Made by a program: the position numbers and the translations under genes. From Prasinococcaceae sp. CCMP 1430 (lineage: Eukaryota; Prasinodermophyta; Palmophyllophyceae; Prasinococcales; Prasinococcaceae): DNA of 37,219 bases. The notes under the pieces were generated by a model that saw only the letters and a program-made list of their open reading frames with translations, did not search any database and was not told where the DNA came from. The stretch is from the NCBI GenBank assembly GCA_013416795.1, contig RQSC01000032.1, positions 350,271-387,489 of the forward strand, in the 5' to 3' direction. This document shows, piece by piece, positions 25,524-34,165 of the stretch. The stretch's first letter is position 1; the number at the start of each line of letters is the position of its first letter.

Positions 25524-28121
25524 ATGGCAGTGGACGGCGCGGCGCTGCGCCGCGCGCCGCGGCGGCGCGGGCGCGCCGCGCCGCGGGGTTGGGCCGGCTT
25601 CGGGGGCGCTGCCGAGTTGGTCGCGGTCGCGCTGCTCGCGGCGGGTGCGCTGGCCCCGTTGGGAGCTGATGCGAATGAGAGTGAGAGCCTCACCACCGAA
25701 TCGGGGCCGACCGCCGACGACAGCCCGCCAAGCCAACCGGCGGGAGATTCCTGCCCGGAGCGCCTGCAGTTGTGCAGCGGGCACGGCACGTGCGAGGCCG
25801 CGCCAACTGAGCAGGGCAACGCAACGACGACGAAGTACGCGTGCGTCTGCTCGGCTGGCTACACGGGGGAGACGTGCGCCTGGCCGCTCACGACGCACGC
25901 GCCAACCGACGGCTCCGAGACCATTTCGTCGGTGGCCGCCGATGGCTGGACGTGCTATTCATACGATGTGCCCTCGGGGACACATAGCCGCTACCTGACG
26001 CTCGAGCTCAACGCGACCAGTGGCGATCCGGACCTCTACATCAAGCACGGCTCGTACCCGACGCTCTACGACTTCGCCTTCCGCGACTACACGAACAATG
26101 CGATAAGCACGCTCGTGATCGACCGCGAGGCCGTCGGCGGCAAGAGCGAGTTCGCCGGCGAGTGGTTCGCGTGCATCCACGGTTTCGGGGCCGTGGCCTC
26201 CTCCTTTCGCCTGCGCACTCTCGCGTCCGCGTGCCCAGCTGTCATGCTGCGCGAGAGCGCCTCGCCATGCGGTGAAGCAGCCACGCCGACCCGCCACGGC
26301 ACGTGTGACGCCGCTGAGGGCGTGTGCCACTGCGAGGGCAACTACGGCGTGCCGGGTGGGGTACTCGAGAAGGAGAGCTGCTCCACGAGCACCCACTGGA
26401 TCGAGAACTCGAAAACCAAGGAGTCCACCGGCCGGCTCAAGCCCGCGGGCACCGGCGCGCTGCGCGGCCGCGACTGGGCATACTTCAAGTTCAACGTGAG
26501 CGAGGCGGACTTCCACGTGCAGGTCGATATGCGCAGGACCAGTGAGGGCGGCGATCCCGACCTCTACATGCGGTACGGCGCGCCGCCCACCCTCTCGGAC
26601 TACGATCTCAAGGACTCCACGTACGTTGCGCAGCACAACATCTCGCTGGTTGCCGATGAGCACTCATCGACGGGCGGGGCCTTCTCGCCGGTCAACGCGA
26701 CCAACCTGTGGCGCGAGGGCACGTGGTATGTCGGCGTGTATGCCTACGGCGCCTTTCCGACCACCTTCGACGTCTTCCTGCAGCGGTGGGCTTGCCTCGC
26801 GGGGTGCTCAGGCCACGGGGAGTGTGACGCGAGCTCGCACGTCTGCGCATGCGATGAGGGATGGCGCGTGCACGCCGACTGCTCGTCCTCCGAGCACGCG
26901 CTGGATGTGGACGATGGCGGCGTGCACTGGACCGAGACAGACGTGCCCGCAATGGAACGCGAGTTCTTCGAGCTGAACGTCTCTGATACCGCCGCCAAGC
27001 ACCACGTAGAGGTGCGCATCGAGGCGACGTACCGCGCAGACGGCCCCGTGGAGACGTGGTACGGCAACTTGTACAATTACGTGACGGTCGCGCTCAAAAA
27101 GGGCGGCTTCCCCGATGTCGAGACGGAGGACTACGACTACGTCATGCGCCTGAAGTCTGAGAACGACAGCGCCAGCATCCACGTGCCCGCGTCGATGGTC
27201 ACAGCCGGCAAGTGGGGCGCGGTGGTGTACAACCCGACCAGCGTCCTTTCTCACGTCAACATAAGCGCGAGCCTGCTGGCCTTCTGCCCAGACGACTGCT
27301 TCGCGGAGACGGGCAACGGCGTGTGCGGCCCCGACGGCGTGTGCCGCTGCCACGGCGGCTTCGTGGGCGCAAATTGCGTGCCCTCGGTTGAGTGCCTGCA
27401 GGGAATGTTCCACCCGGAGGACATCTATGACAAAAAGTCGCACTCGGTCATAGGAGAGTGCTATCGCGGCTGCAACCCTGCCACGTCCAAGTTCTACGCG
27501 GGCGGCAAGTGCGAGCGCATCACCTGCGAGGAGCCCTTCGAGCCCGACGGCTCCATGACCGGCTGCGAGGAGAAACAGTGCCGCTCAGACGTGCACGAGC
27601 CCACGCACGACGGTCACGGCACCTGCACGCGCGAGTGCACGTGCCCGCAAACGGGCCTGTGCAGGCTCTCCGACGCATGCGCGAGCATCAAATGCGACAA
27701 GGGCTACCAGGCGAATTACGACCTCGGCTCGTGCGACCCTCCCGCCTGCCAGGAGGGCACCCTCATGGAGGTGCACTCCAAGACCGTGCACGGCGGCTCG
27801 TGCGCCGCCGCGTGCGTGTGTACGTCAGAGTTCGAGTGCGCCTATGACGAAGCCAACTGCAAGCCCAGCTGCGCTGAGGAGCACTTCGCGACGCCCAACG
27901 CGGATGGCACCGCCTGGGTGTGCGCGGAGGCCGAGATGCCGGGCGTCGTCAGAGCCGGCGGTGGCATGGGCGGCGGCGCCGTCTTCGGCCTGTGCGTGCT
28001 CATGCTCGGGGTGGGCGCGGGCGGCATGTACGCCCTCGAGGCGTATCGCCGGCGTGCGCGAGGCTCAGCGTCGATGGGCTACCAGCTCGGCGAGGTTGGC
28101 GATGATGGCATGCTCTTCTAG
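25524..28121 (+). CDS. Large type I membrane protein with EGF-like and PPC-type repeats
   Basis: 865 residues from ATG 25524. A basic start and hydrophobic AELVAVALLAAGALAPLGADA (about 29-50) form a signal peptide. Then an EGF-like module (CSGHGTCEA, CVCSAGYTGETC), a PPC-type beta domain with GDPDLYIKHGSYPTLYDF, a short Cys-rich link, a second PPC-type domain with GDPDLYMRYGAPPTLSDYD, another EGF-like module (CSGHGECDAS, CACDEGW), and a degenerate third copy. A Cys-rich half with more EGF-like modules (GVCGPDGVCRCHGGFVGANC) follows. A TM helix (AVFGLCVLMLGVGAGGMYAL) and a 25-residue cytoplasmic tail close it. Several NxS/T sites suit a glycosylated surface protein. PPC domains usually accompany secreted peptidases; no catalytic domain is seen here. 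Function unknown; surface adhesion or receptor is inference. No intron is needed. Confidence 0.82.
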   Translation: MAVDGAALRRAPRRRGRAAPRGWAGFGGAAELVAVALLAAGALAPLGADANESESLTTESGPTADDSPPSQPAGDSCPERLQLCSGHGTCEAAPTEQGNATTTKYACVCSAGYTGETCAWPLTTHAPTDGSETISSVAADGWTCYSYDVPSGTHSRYLTLELNATSGDPDLYIKHGSYPTLYDFAFRDYTNNAISTLVIDREAVGGKSEFAGEWFACIHGFGAVASSFRLRTLASACPAVMLRESASPCGEAATPTRHGTCDAAEGVCHCEGNYGVPGGVLEKESCSTSTHWIENSKTKESTGRLKPAGTGALRGRDWAYFKFNVSEADFHVQVDMRRTSEGGDPDLYMRYGAPPTLSDYDLKDSTYVAQHNISLVADEHSSTGGAFSPVNATNLWREGTWYVGVYAYGAFPTTFDVFLQRWACLAGCSGHGECDASSHVCACDEGWRVHADCSSSEHALDVDDGGVHWTETDVPAMEREFFELNVSDTAAKHHVEVRIEATYRADGPVETWYGNLYNYVTVALKKGGFPDVETEDYDYVMRLKSENDSASIHVPASMVTAGKWGAVVYNPTSVLSHVNISASLLAFCPDDCFAETGNGVCGPDGVCRCHGGFVGANCVPSVECLQGMFHPEDIYDKKSHSVIGECYRGCNPATSKFYAGGKCERITCEEPFEPDGSMTGCEEKQCRSDVHEPTHDGHGTCTRECTCPQTGLCRLSDACASIKCDKGYQANYDLGSCDPPACQEGTLMEVHSKTVHGGSCAAACVCTSEFECAYDEANCKPSCAEEHFATPNADGTAWVCAEAEMPGVVRAGGGMGGGAVFGLCVLMLGVGAGGMYALEAYRRRARGSASMGYQLGEVGDDGMLF

Positions 28122-28135
28122 ACGGTCGTGCTGCC

Positions 28136-28163
28136 AGCGAGCGAGCGAGCGAGCGAGCGAGCA
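28136..28163. repeat. (GAGC)n tetranucleotide repeat
   Basis: About six tandem GAGC units directly after the EGF/PPC stop. Simple-sequence repeat in the shared 3' space with the convergent membrin gene. Confidence 0.85.
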
Positions 28164-28229
28164 ACCCGAAGAGCGGTCGCTTGCGGAGAGAAAGGCGGTG
28201 GCCGCGAGGCGCGCTCGCTGGCAGTGAAG

Positions 28230-28234
28230 TGTAA
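28230..28234 (+). terminator. TGTAA poly(A) signal, EGF/PPC gene
   Basis: TGTAA on the + strand, 108 bases past the stop, in AAGTGTAATAAG. Farther than at the other genes, so less certain. Confidence 0.4.
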
Positions 28235-28281
28235 TAAGTTTCTGTGCGTGACGTCCCGCCGCGGCACGCAGCCCCGCGCCG

Positions 28282-28920
28282 TCATCTCCGCACCCACGAG
28301 AAGAGCCCCCACACGAGCAGCAACGTTAGTAGCATGCCGCTCGCGAGGATCACCTTGTCGACGACGTGACGCTTCTCCACGGCACGCAGCATCGAGTCGC
28401 TGAGGCCAAGTTCGTTGAGCACGGTGAGTACTTTGCGCTCGGCGCCCTTGAGGCGCTCGCGCTGCGAGGCGTATGCGCCGAGCACGGCCTCGCCCATGCC
28501 CATCATGTCCTCGACGGCCTTTTCCGAGCGCTTGGCGCTCTCGTTCGTGCCGCTCTCGAGGTCGAAATCGGACATCTCTCGCACGGCGTCGCCACCGCCG
28601 CGGGTGCGCCGCAGCAGCTCCTTCCGCTCAGCCTCCTCCATCGCGCGTTGCCTCTCACGCACGGCGTGTCTGTCGAGCGCGGTGGAGAGGTCGTCGAAGT
28701 CGGCCGCAATCTGCTCGACGCGCCGCTTCCACAGCGTCGCGTCGCGAGCGCCGAGCGCGCGCCAGCCGCGTCGCATGCGCTCCACCGCATCGTGCAGCTC
28801 GCGCAGCGCATCGCGCAGCTTGTCTTTGTCCGCCGCGGCGCCGCCTCGCCCCGCCTCCAGCCGCTCGAGCCCGCCGCGCAGCTCGTCCCCGCCGGCCAGC
28901 AGCTCGTCGCCGCATGAGTC
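28282..28920 (-). CDS. Membrin, Golgi Qb-SNARE
   Basis: About 212 residues of open frame, near the usual 220. DELRGGLERLE and DALRELHDAVERMRRGWRAL form the N-terminal helices. Next are DATLWKRRVEQIAADFDDLSTALD, KELLRRTRGGGDA, then the SNARE motif AKRSEKAVEDMMGMGEAVLG with YASQRERLKGAERKVLTVLNELGLSDSMLRAVEKRHVVDK, and the C-terminal anchor VILASGMLLTLLLVWGLFSW. Plant MEMB11/GOSR2 has the same order. It drives vesicle fusion between ER and Golgi. The first in-frame ATG is only at 28785, but similarity continues upstream to about 28920 without an ATG, with an in-frame stop near 29007. An ATG at 28915 is one base out of frame. A tiny upstream exon or a sequence error is likely; the listed 5' edge is the limit of similarity. 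Confidence 0.88.
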   Translation of the reverse strand, partial: DSCGDELLAGGDELRGGLERLEAGRGGAAADKDKLRDALRELHDAVERMRRGWRALGARDATLWKRRVEQIAADFDDLSTALDRHAVRERQRAMEEAERKELLRRTRGGGDAVREMSDFDLESGTNESAKRSEKAVEDMMGMGEAVLGAYASQRERLKGAERKVLTVLNELGLSDSMLRAVEKRHVVDKVILASGMLLTLLLVWGLFSWVRR

Positions 28921-29421
28921 ACCGCCGAGGGACCAGGGCGGCGCAGCCGCAGCCGCTGGCGGGGATGCCGAACGCCCCTCTATACACGCCGGAACGTTCC
29001 GTTACGAACTTTTTTGTAAACCCTCGACGAATACTCGACATCAATTTAATTTGACATCCGACGCGCGCGTGCCCTCATTGACCTCAAATATCCCTCGTCG
29101 TCGTGAATGTGCGCGCCGCGAGGCAAAAACCTTCGTAACCCTAACCGACGCGACGTCTTTTTTTATGCGCGCACCAGCGCTGGCGGTTTCATTCCTAAAA
29201 ATGATCGATATCGGTTGGGACCGCTTCGCCGACGCCACCCATCCGGCGCGTTTGCCATCGCGTGCCGGATCTCACCGCCGGTGCGCATTTTCGCAAGATT
29301 TTCCTTCACGAAAAGCGTTGCGAAATGGCGGCGCAAAAAAAAAGGCGGGCGGCGGCGGCTGGGGACCGGCGTATTTTTCGGCCGGCGAAAGCGCGCGGCA
29401 GCAAACTGCGCGGGAACTGAA

Positions 29422-29448
29422 AATTTTCGTCGCGCGGCGACGAAAATT
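29422..29448. repeat. Perfect hairpin, 12-bp stem and 3-base loop
   Basis: AATTTTCGTCGC, loop GCG, then GCGACGAAAATT. The stem is perfect. No gene abuts it. It could be a terminator-like element, a replication or protein-binding site, or a remnant of a mobile element end. Confidence 0.75.
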
Positions 29449-29693
29449 AGCCGCTCCGGAAGCGCGCCCGCGCACGCGGGTGCCGCGCGCGCGCAGGGCG
29501 GCGCCACTGCGTCGACGGCTCGCGCGCTCGACAGCCATGGTGCGCGCGCGGCCTGCTGGCACGTTTGACAGCGTCATGGTGGCAGGCGCAACCCACCCCC
29601 ACCACCCCTCCCCCCCCTCGGGGGGGGCGGGGCGCTGCCAGGCGCCACGCGAGCGTGGCGTTCGAAATTCCGCCCGGCGATTCTCCAGGGTCC

Positions 29694-29895
29694 AACCCTA
29701 ACCTCGCACGACGTACCTTCTGACGGTATCGCACGTTTCGCAGGTACCTGGTAAACCCCCATAAACCCTAATAAACCCTAATCCATAACCGTGACCGGTG
29801 CTTTCCCGGTTTTTTGTTTGGTGTGTTGGTGGGTGGGTGGGTGGGTGGATTGGTGCATCTTGATGGGGTGCTTTGGTTTGGGTTCGTAATTAGGG
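29694..29895. repeat. Cluster of degenerate telomere-type motifs
   Basis: AACCCTAACC at 29694, two ATAAACCCTA units from 29761, and an inverted TTAGGG at 29890 lie within 200 bases, with another AACCCTAACC at 29137. The unit resembles plant/green-algal CCCTAAA telomere DNA. Confidence 0.6.
29827..29852. repeat. (GGTG)n tract
   Basis: Tandem GGTG units with at least five GGG runs; G-quadruplex-capable on the + strand. Confidence 0.8.
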
Positions 29896-30197
29896 TGAAT
29901 ACATGGACCCTGATATTGAGCTCGAGGATCCCCCCCCCCCGGGCCGCTCGCGCGCCACACTGTGCCTCCTCGCCTCCCTCCCCCGCCCCCCTTCCTCTCC
30001 CCCGCGCGTGCGCGCACAAGGACGCGCGAGCAGGGCGCACCACCCGACCGAGCTGGTCGAGCTCCCGCCGGGCTCGTGCGCGCTGCGCTCGGGGCTCGCC
30101 TGGGCGGCGGCCGAGGCGCGACGCCGACGTCGGACGCCGTGGCGCGGCGCGGGCGGGGCGCGGGCGCTGGAATGCCCGTCACCGCGGGCGGCGCGGC

Positions 30198-31094
30198 ATG
30201 GGGACGCGCGGCACGCTGCGCTGGGCGGTGAACGTGACGGTGTGGGAGCCCGAGGGCGAGGAGTTCGACTGGCTGATTGGCACGATGCCAACTGAGCACA
30301 CCGAGCGCATCAAGAAGTTCGTCCGCGAGGAGGACCGCAAGCGCAGCCTCATGAGTCGCCTGCTGCAATTCGCGGCGTGCCGCGAGGTCTTCGGGCTGAG
30401 CAACGACGAGGTACTAATCAAGCGCACCAAGGGCTCCAAGCCGTTCATGGCTAACGTGCCGGACGACCCGGAGATGCCCAATTGGAACTTCAACGTCAGC
30501 CACGAGGGCGACTTCGTCGTGCTCGCCGCCGAGCCGCTGTTCGTTTGCGGCGTCGACGTCGCTGCGCCCGAGCAGACGCGCAACACGTTGCGAGCAGAGA
30601 GCCTCGAAGACTTCTTCCACACCATGCGCAACGTACTCACGCCCAACGAGTGGCGCGTCGTGCGCTCTGGCAAGACGGAGGAGGAGCAGGAGGACCTCTT
30701 CAGGAGGCATTGGTCGCTCAAGGAGGCGTTCGTGAAAGGTCGCGGCGACGGCATCGCCTTCGAGCTAGGCAAGTGCGAGTTCAGCTTCCATGGCACGCCG
30801 TGGGCCAATACGGCGAGCGTGAGCGTCGGGAATCACACCCGGCGGAAATGGCGCTTCTACATGGAGGAGCTGGGCAACAGACACTGGGTCAGCGTGGCGC
30901 GCGGCCCGCCAAGCGACATCGTCGACGCGCACGGCGAGTTCAAGGGCCAGTTCCGCCGTCCGGAAATCCCCGCCAGGGAGCACGAGGAGGAGCTCAGGTT
31001 GCCCAGCCCCCCATTTGAGATGCGCACCGTTGCCGACCTGGTCGAGACCGGGCGAAAGGACGACTACGCCAGCGCTGGCGGGGATGTCATCTGA
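30198..31094 (+). CDS. 4'-phosphopantetheinyl transferase, Sfp/AASDHPPT type
   Basis: 298 residues from ATG 30198, one exon, close to the family's roughly 300. RWAVNVTVWEPEGEEFDWLI, RIKKFVREEDRKRSLMSRLL, KRTKGSKPFM, then the active-site WNFNVSHEGDFVVLA, GVDVA with the Mg-binding Asp, and HWSLKEAFVKGRGDGIAFEL, with its Mg-binding Glu, are the classical PPTase motifs in order. It moves phosphopantetheine from CoA to carrier proteins of fatty acid or polyketide synthases, probably in the cytosol since no leader is seen. The C-terminal about 45 residues are an extension. It follows the telomere-motif block, and converges with the GRF gene 270 bases on. Confidence 0.93.
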   Translation: MGTRGTLRWAVNVTVWEPEGEEFDWLIGTMPTEHTERIKKFVREEDRKRSLMSRLLQFAACREVFGLSNDEVLIKRTKGSKPFMANVPDDPEMPNWNFNVSHEGDFVVLAAEPLFVCGVDVAAPEQTRNTLRAESLEDFFHTMRNVLTPNEWRVVRSGKTEEEQEDLFRRHWSLKEAFVKGRGDGIAFELGKCEFSFHGTPWANTASVSVGNHTRRKWRFYMEELGNRHWVSVARGPPSDIVDAHGEFKGQFRRPEIPAREHEEELRLPSPPFEMRTVADLVETGRKDDYASAGGDVI

Positions 31095-31364
31095 AGCTCG
31101 CTCGCGCGTCTGTCATTCATCCCAACAAACACACATGTATTGCACTCACGCCGCCGCCATGCCCGCAGCTTGAGGCGCTGCAGTGGGCGCGCGACGCCAA
31201 GCTGTCTGCGTGCGCTTCGTCGCCGCGAGCACCGATGCATTTACCCCCAAAAAATATTGCACGCGCTGCCGGACGCACTCGCCCGCGCGCATGGCACGCG
31301 TGGTCTGCGCCAGGCGAAGGGCAGAGTGCACGATGCGCGAGGGGGTGCGCTCAACGGCTGTCCC

Positions 31365-32656
31365 TCAGTCGTCGATTGGATACCGCTTGACTACGCCTTT
31401 CCTGAGCGCGAGCTGCACCGCGAGCGTTTCGAAGCCGTAGCTCACGACGGCTGCAAACGCGAGCGCCGTGCGCACGCCGCCCTCGGACGTGCCCAGAGCT
31501 GCATCGCTGTAGGCTAGCGCACGCGCCGCCACGCACGCAAGCGGCACCAGCCGCGCGGTGGGCGACTCGATGTCGCGCCCCGCGGCAAGGCGGTACGCTG
31601 CGCCGAAGAGGCCTGACGAAACCAGCAGGGAGAACGCTGCCGAGCCGCCGTCGGGGAACAGCGCTGGCGAGGAGGCTGCCAGCGGCGCCAGCGCAGCCGC
31701 TCCGGCGGCGAACGCCACGCCGCCCGCCTTGCCGAACTCAACGAGCTCGTCGTCGCCGAGCGCCAGCAGTCCCGCGCCGGAGTCTAGCGCCTCCTTGGCG
31801 GCACGCGCCTCGGCGAGCTTCTGAGCGGCGTCGTTGGACTGAGCGGTCAGGTCCGCAACCTCCCTCGCGCGAGCGGCGGCCTCGGCCTCCGCGGCGGCGA
31901 CGCCCTCGTTGATGTCCTCCGCCTCTTTCGCCAGAGCCTTCGCTACCACCTCAGACTGCTCGAGAGCCTGGAGCTCCCCCTGCAGCATCTCGACACGCGC
32001 GGCCGCCTCCTGCTTGCGCTGTTCCTGTTCCGCTAGCGCCGCCAGGCTCTCATCGGAGAGCAGCGACTCCGCGAGCGCCTTCCCCGCGGCAGCGGCCTCG
32101 CCAGTGCGGATGACAGTATTGCCGTCGGCGTCGACCTCCGCCGACAGCGTTGCGGCCGCGGCCACGTCGCCGTCCGTCTTCGCGTCGCCCGCCGCATCCG
32201 AGGCACCCGCCACGCCTCCCGCCGCGCCCAGCGCGTCGAGCGCCGCCAGGGCGTCCTCGATGTCGCCATTCGACACGCCCCCCTGCGCGCTGCCCGTCTC
32301 CCCGCTCGCCCCGCCCGCCGCGCGTCTGCTGCCACGCGGCCGCCTCGCCCGCCGCCCCGCCCGCCCGGATCGCGGCCTTGCTGCTTTTTTTGCCTGCCTC
32401 CACCATAGCCTTCGGCGTCGGCGTCGGCGCCGCCGGCGGCCCGAACGGCGTCGATTGCTTCCCTCCAGGCAAAGTAGTTGCACTCCGCTTTGGCGCACGA
32501 GAAGTACTGTTTGCCCTTGTGCGCGCCCTCCTTCCAGACCGTCTTAAGCTGCGACTTGACCCCGCACTTGCAAAGAGGCGCATCGTCAGGGACGATCGCG
32601 CTCTCCCTCGCCTTGGCCTGTGGAGCGCGTGCGACGACGCGCCGGAGCCAGCGCGC
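31365..32656 (-). CDS. GRF zinc-finger and coiled-coil/membrane protein (5' end missing, frame break)
   Basis: Near the 5' seam, LCKCGVKSQLKTVWKEG, then QYFSCAKAECNYFAWREAI, is a GRF-type zinc finger (C-x-C ... C ... C, FxW), usually a nucleic-acid-binding module of DNA-repair and topoisomerase proteins. Further on the frame changes (about 32310-32400) and the other frame gives an Ala/Glu coiled coil (EQEQRKQEAAARVEMLQGEL) and a hydrophobic C-terminus (VAFAAGAAALAPLAAS, SAAFSLLVSSGLFGAAYRLAA) ending VVKRYPIDD, like a plastid or other organelle membrane protein. Either one gene with a sequence error in a poly-A or poly-G run, or a short unseen intron, or two genes. The real start lies beyond the N at 32657. 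Function unknown. Confidence 0.55.
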
Positions 32657-32657
32657 N
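32657..32657. other. Single-N seam
   Basis: One undetermined base in a CGCGC/GGGGGGG context; it cuts the 5' end of the GRF gene. The bases beyond look like unrelated GC-rich DNA in front of the next gene. Confidence 0.6.
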
Positions 32658-32957
32658 GGGGGGGAGGCGGTCGAGGAGAGGACGGGGTGAAGACGCGCGC
32701 GTTTGGGCGAGAAAGGGGGGCCGGTCAGCGAGCGAAGGAGCGTCACACAGCGCGCTGCGCTGCCGCGGCCCCAGGTTGCGGCGGAGTGGACAGCTGCGTC
32801 GCTGCTCGCGCGCAGGCGAGTAGACGCAGAGGGGCGAGAGGGGTGTGCGAGGTGCGAGGTTCGAGGTGCGAGGTGTGAGGGGAAGAGGGCAGCACGCGCG
32901 GTGCGAGTGCCAAGCACCACTGGACCCTGTGTGAAGAGTCCGCCCGGCGCGAGCAGG

Positions 32958-33891
32958 ATGGCCTACAAGCCGATGGCGGGCGCCCCGCTCCTGGGCGGCG
33001 GCGACGAGGAGGACCCTCTTGGCGCGCCCGGCCCGAGCGCCGCGTCAGTGTCCACGCCCGGTGCGATGGGGCAGTCGGCGAGGGGTCCATTCTCGCATGC
33101 CGGCACGTCACCCGGCCCTCCGGTCCTCACCCCGACCCCGCACGAGTCGCTGGCAGCAGCCGGCGAAGCGATGGTCGACACCGACCTCGCGCACGTCGTG
33201 CTCGACTCGTCCGATGCTTTGCTCGCCAGCTGGCGCACTTCTGCCACCTCGGGGGTCGAGTCGTTGCACGTGACACGCCGCCGAGTCGTCCTGCAATGCG
33301 CCCACTCGCGGCTCGGCGGGCTGTACAGCGAGCGCAAAACGACGTACGCCCGGCTGGAGGACGTGGGCACTATCGAGGTGACGAGCAGGCCTCTGCGCTG
33401 GGACAATGTGATGATTAGCGCCTTCGTGATTGGCATCATCACCTTCATAGTCACATACGTCGCCGACACGGACGATTCTCCCCACGACAAGTTCAGCGGC
33501 AACGACAGGTGCGTGCGCACACACTCTCGTGCCACGCGTAAGTGCACGCGCGATAGGAGCAGCACGGCGCTTGTGCGCGTGCGCACGACCCGTCGTGCGT
33601 TGCTGCGCGGGCGCGGACACTGACCGGCACGACTGTACGGGCGCCGTCTCCAGGTGGGACGCCCTTGCAAACACGACTGTGCTCGCAGCTGTCGCTGCCG
33701 TTCTGTGCCTCGCGGTGCAGCGCGTGTTGGCTGCACGCGCAAACCCAGTGTTGTCGATACGAGCGCGCGACGGCGGTGCGCCGCTCGTGTTCGCGCTCGG
33801 CACAGGTGCCTACGTCGGCGCCGCCAAGATCGAAGAGCGCATTCGCCGCACGCAGGCCGCCGCGCGAGGCGAGGCGGCGTCGCTGTTCTAG
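32958..33891 (+). CDS. Two-exon membrane protein with PH-like region
   Basis: Exons 32958-33508 and 33654-33891, about 262 residues. A Pro/Gly-rich N-terminus with no signal peptide precedes LHVTRRRVVLQ, GGLYSERKTTYARLEDVGTIEV and TSRPLRWDN, which reads like a bacterial-PH/GRAM-type beta fold. A TM helix (VMISAFVIGIITFIVTYVAD), a short charged loop split by the intron, a second TM (TVLAAVAAVLCLAVQRVLAA) and a beta/charged C-terminus follow. I do not recognise a named family. The splice join R-WDALANTT keeps frame and phase. It is head-to-head with the GRF gene across the N seam. Confidence 0.75.
33509..33653 (+). other. Intron in the PH-like membrane-protein gene
   Basis: 145 bases, donor GTGCGT, acceptor CTCCAG. 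ACTGAC at 33619-33624 places the branch A 30 bases from the acceptor. Splits an AG|G codon. Confidence 0.85.
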
Positions 33892-33952
33892 CGAGGGCGT
33901 CGGCACGCACGTCACGACGGTCGTGCACACGAGCACCGCCCCGCCCAGGCCC

Positions 33953-33957
33953 TGTAA
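33953..33957 (+). terminator. TGTAA poly(A) signal, PH-like gene
   Basis: TGTAA on the + strand, 61 bases past the stop, followed by an AT island that extends to about 33987. Confidence 0.6.
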
Positions 33958-34084
33958 AGTAAATTGATCGAAAAATTGTCCCTGGTATCGTCGCGCGCGG
34001 CGCCGAACGGGCGCGGGGGTGCGGCGTCACGCGAAGGGGCGCGCGCGCGCGCGCGACACTCCGCGCGCCCGCAGCGCCTCCTGC

Positions 34085-34165
34085 GGTGGAGGGGGGGTTG
34101 TTGGGTTGAGCTCTTGGGTTCGGTGTGTGGGGGGTGGGTGGGGAGGAGGTGGAGGTGCGGGGGCG
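34085..34165 (+). repeat. G-rich tract immediately before the glycosyltransferase start
   Basis: Eighty bases dominated by GGG and GGGG runs with T spacers, ending at the ATG. It can form G-quadruplexes in the 5' UTR or promoter. Confidence 0.7.

Larger units (their letters stand above)
28921..30197. other. Non-coding block with telomere-like motifs and hairpins
   Basis: 1.28 kb with no gene. AT-richer than its surroundings to about 29450. It holds a 10-bp palindrome GGAACGTTCC (28991-29000, also a heat-shock-element-like unit), AACCCTAACC (29137-29146 and 29694-29703), tandem ATAAACCCTA units (29761-29780), TTAGGG (29890-29895), a strong hairpin (29422-29448), a C7/G8 inverted run (29611-29627) and a (GGTG)n tract (29827-29852). 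The promoters of membrin and the phosphopantetheinyl transferase must lie in its two ends. Confidence 0.6.

Noticed and set aside
28136-28163. Possible CRISPR or spacer-like array at the tetranucleotide repeats
   Set aside because: Pure GAGC microsatellite without spacers. No repeat-spacer arrays were seen anywhere in the window.
28991-29010. Heat-shock element upstream of membrin
   Set aside because: Only one perfect GAAnnTTC unit is present; the next GAA is 6 bases away rather than 2, so I kept it only as a palindrome.
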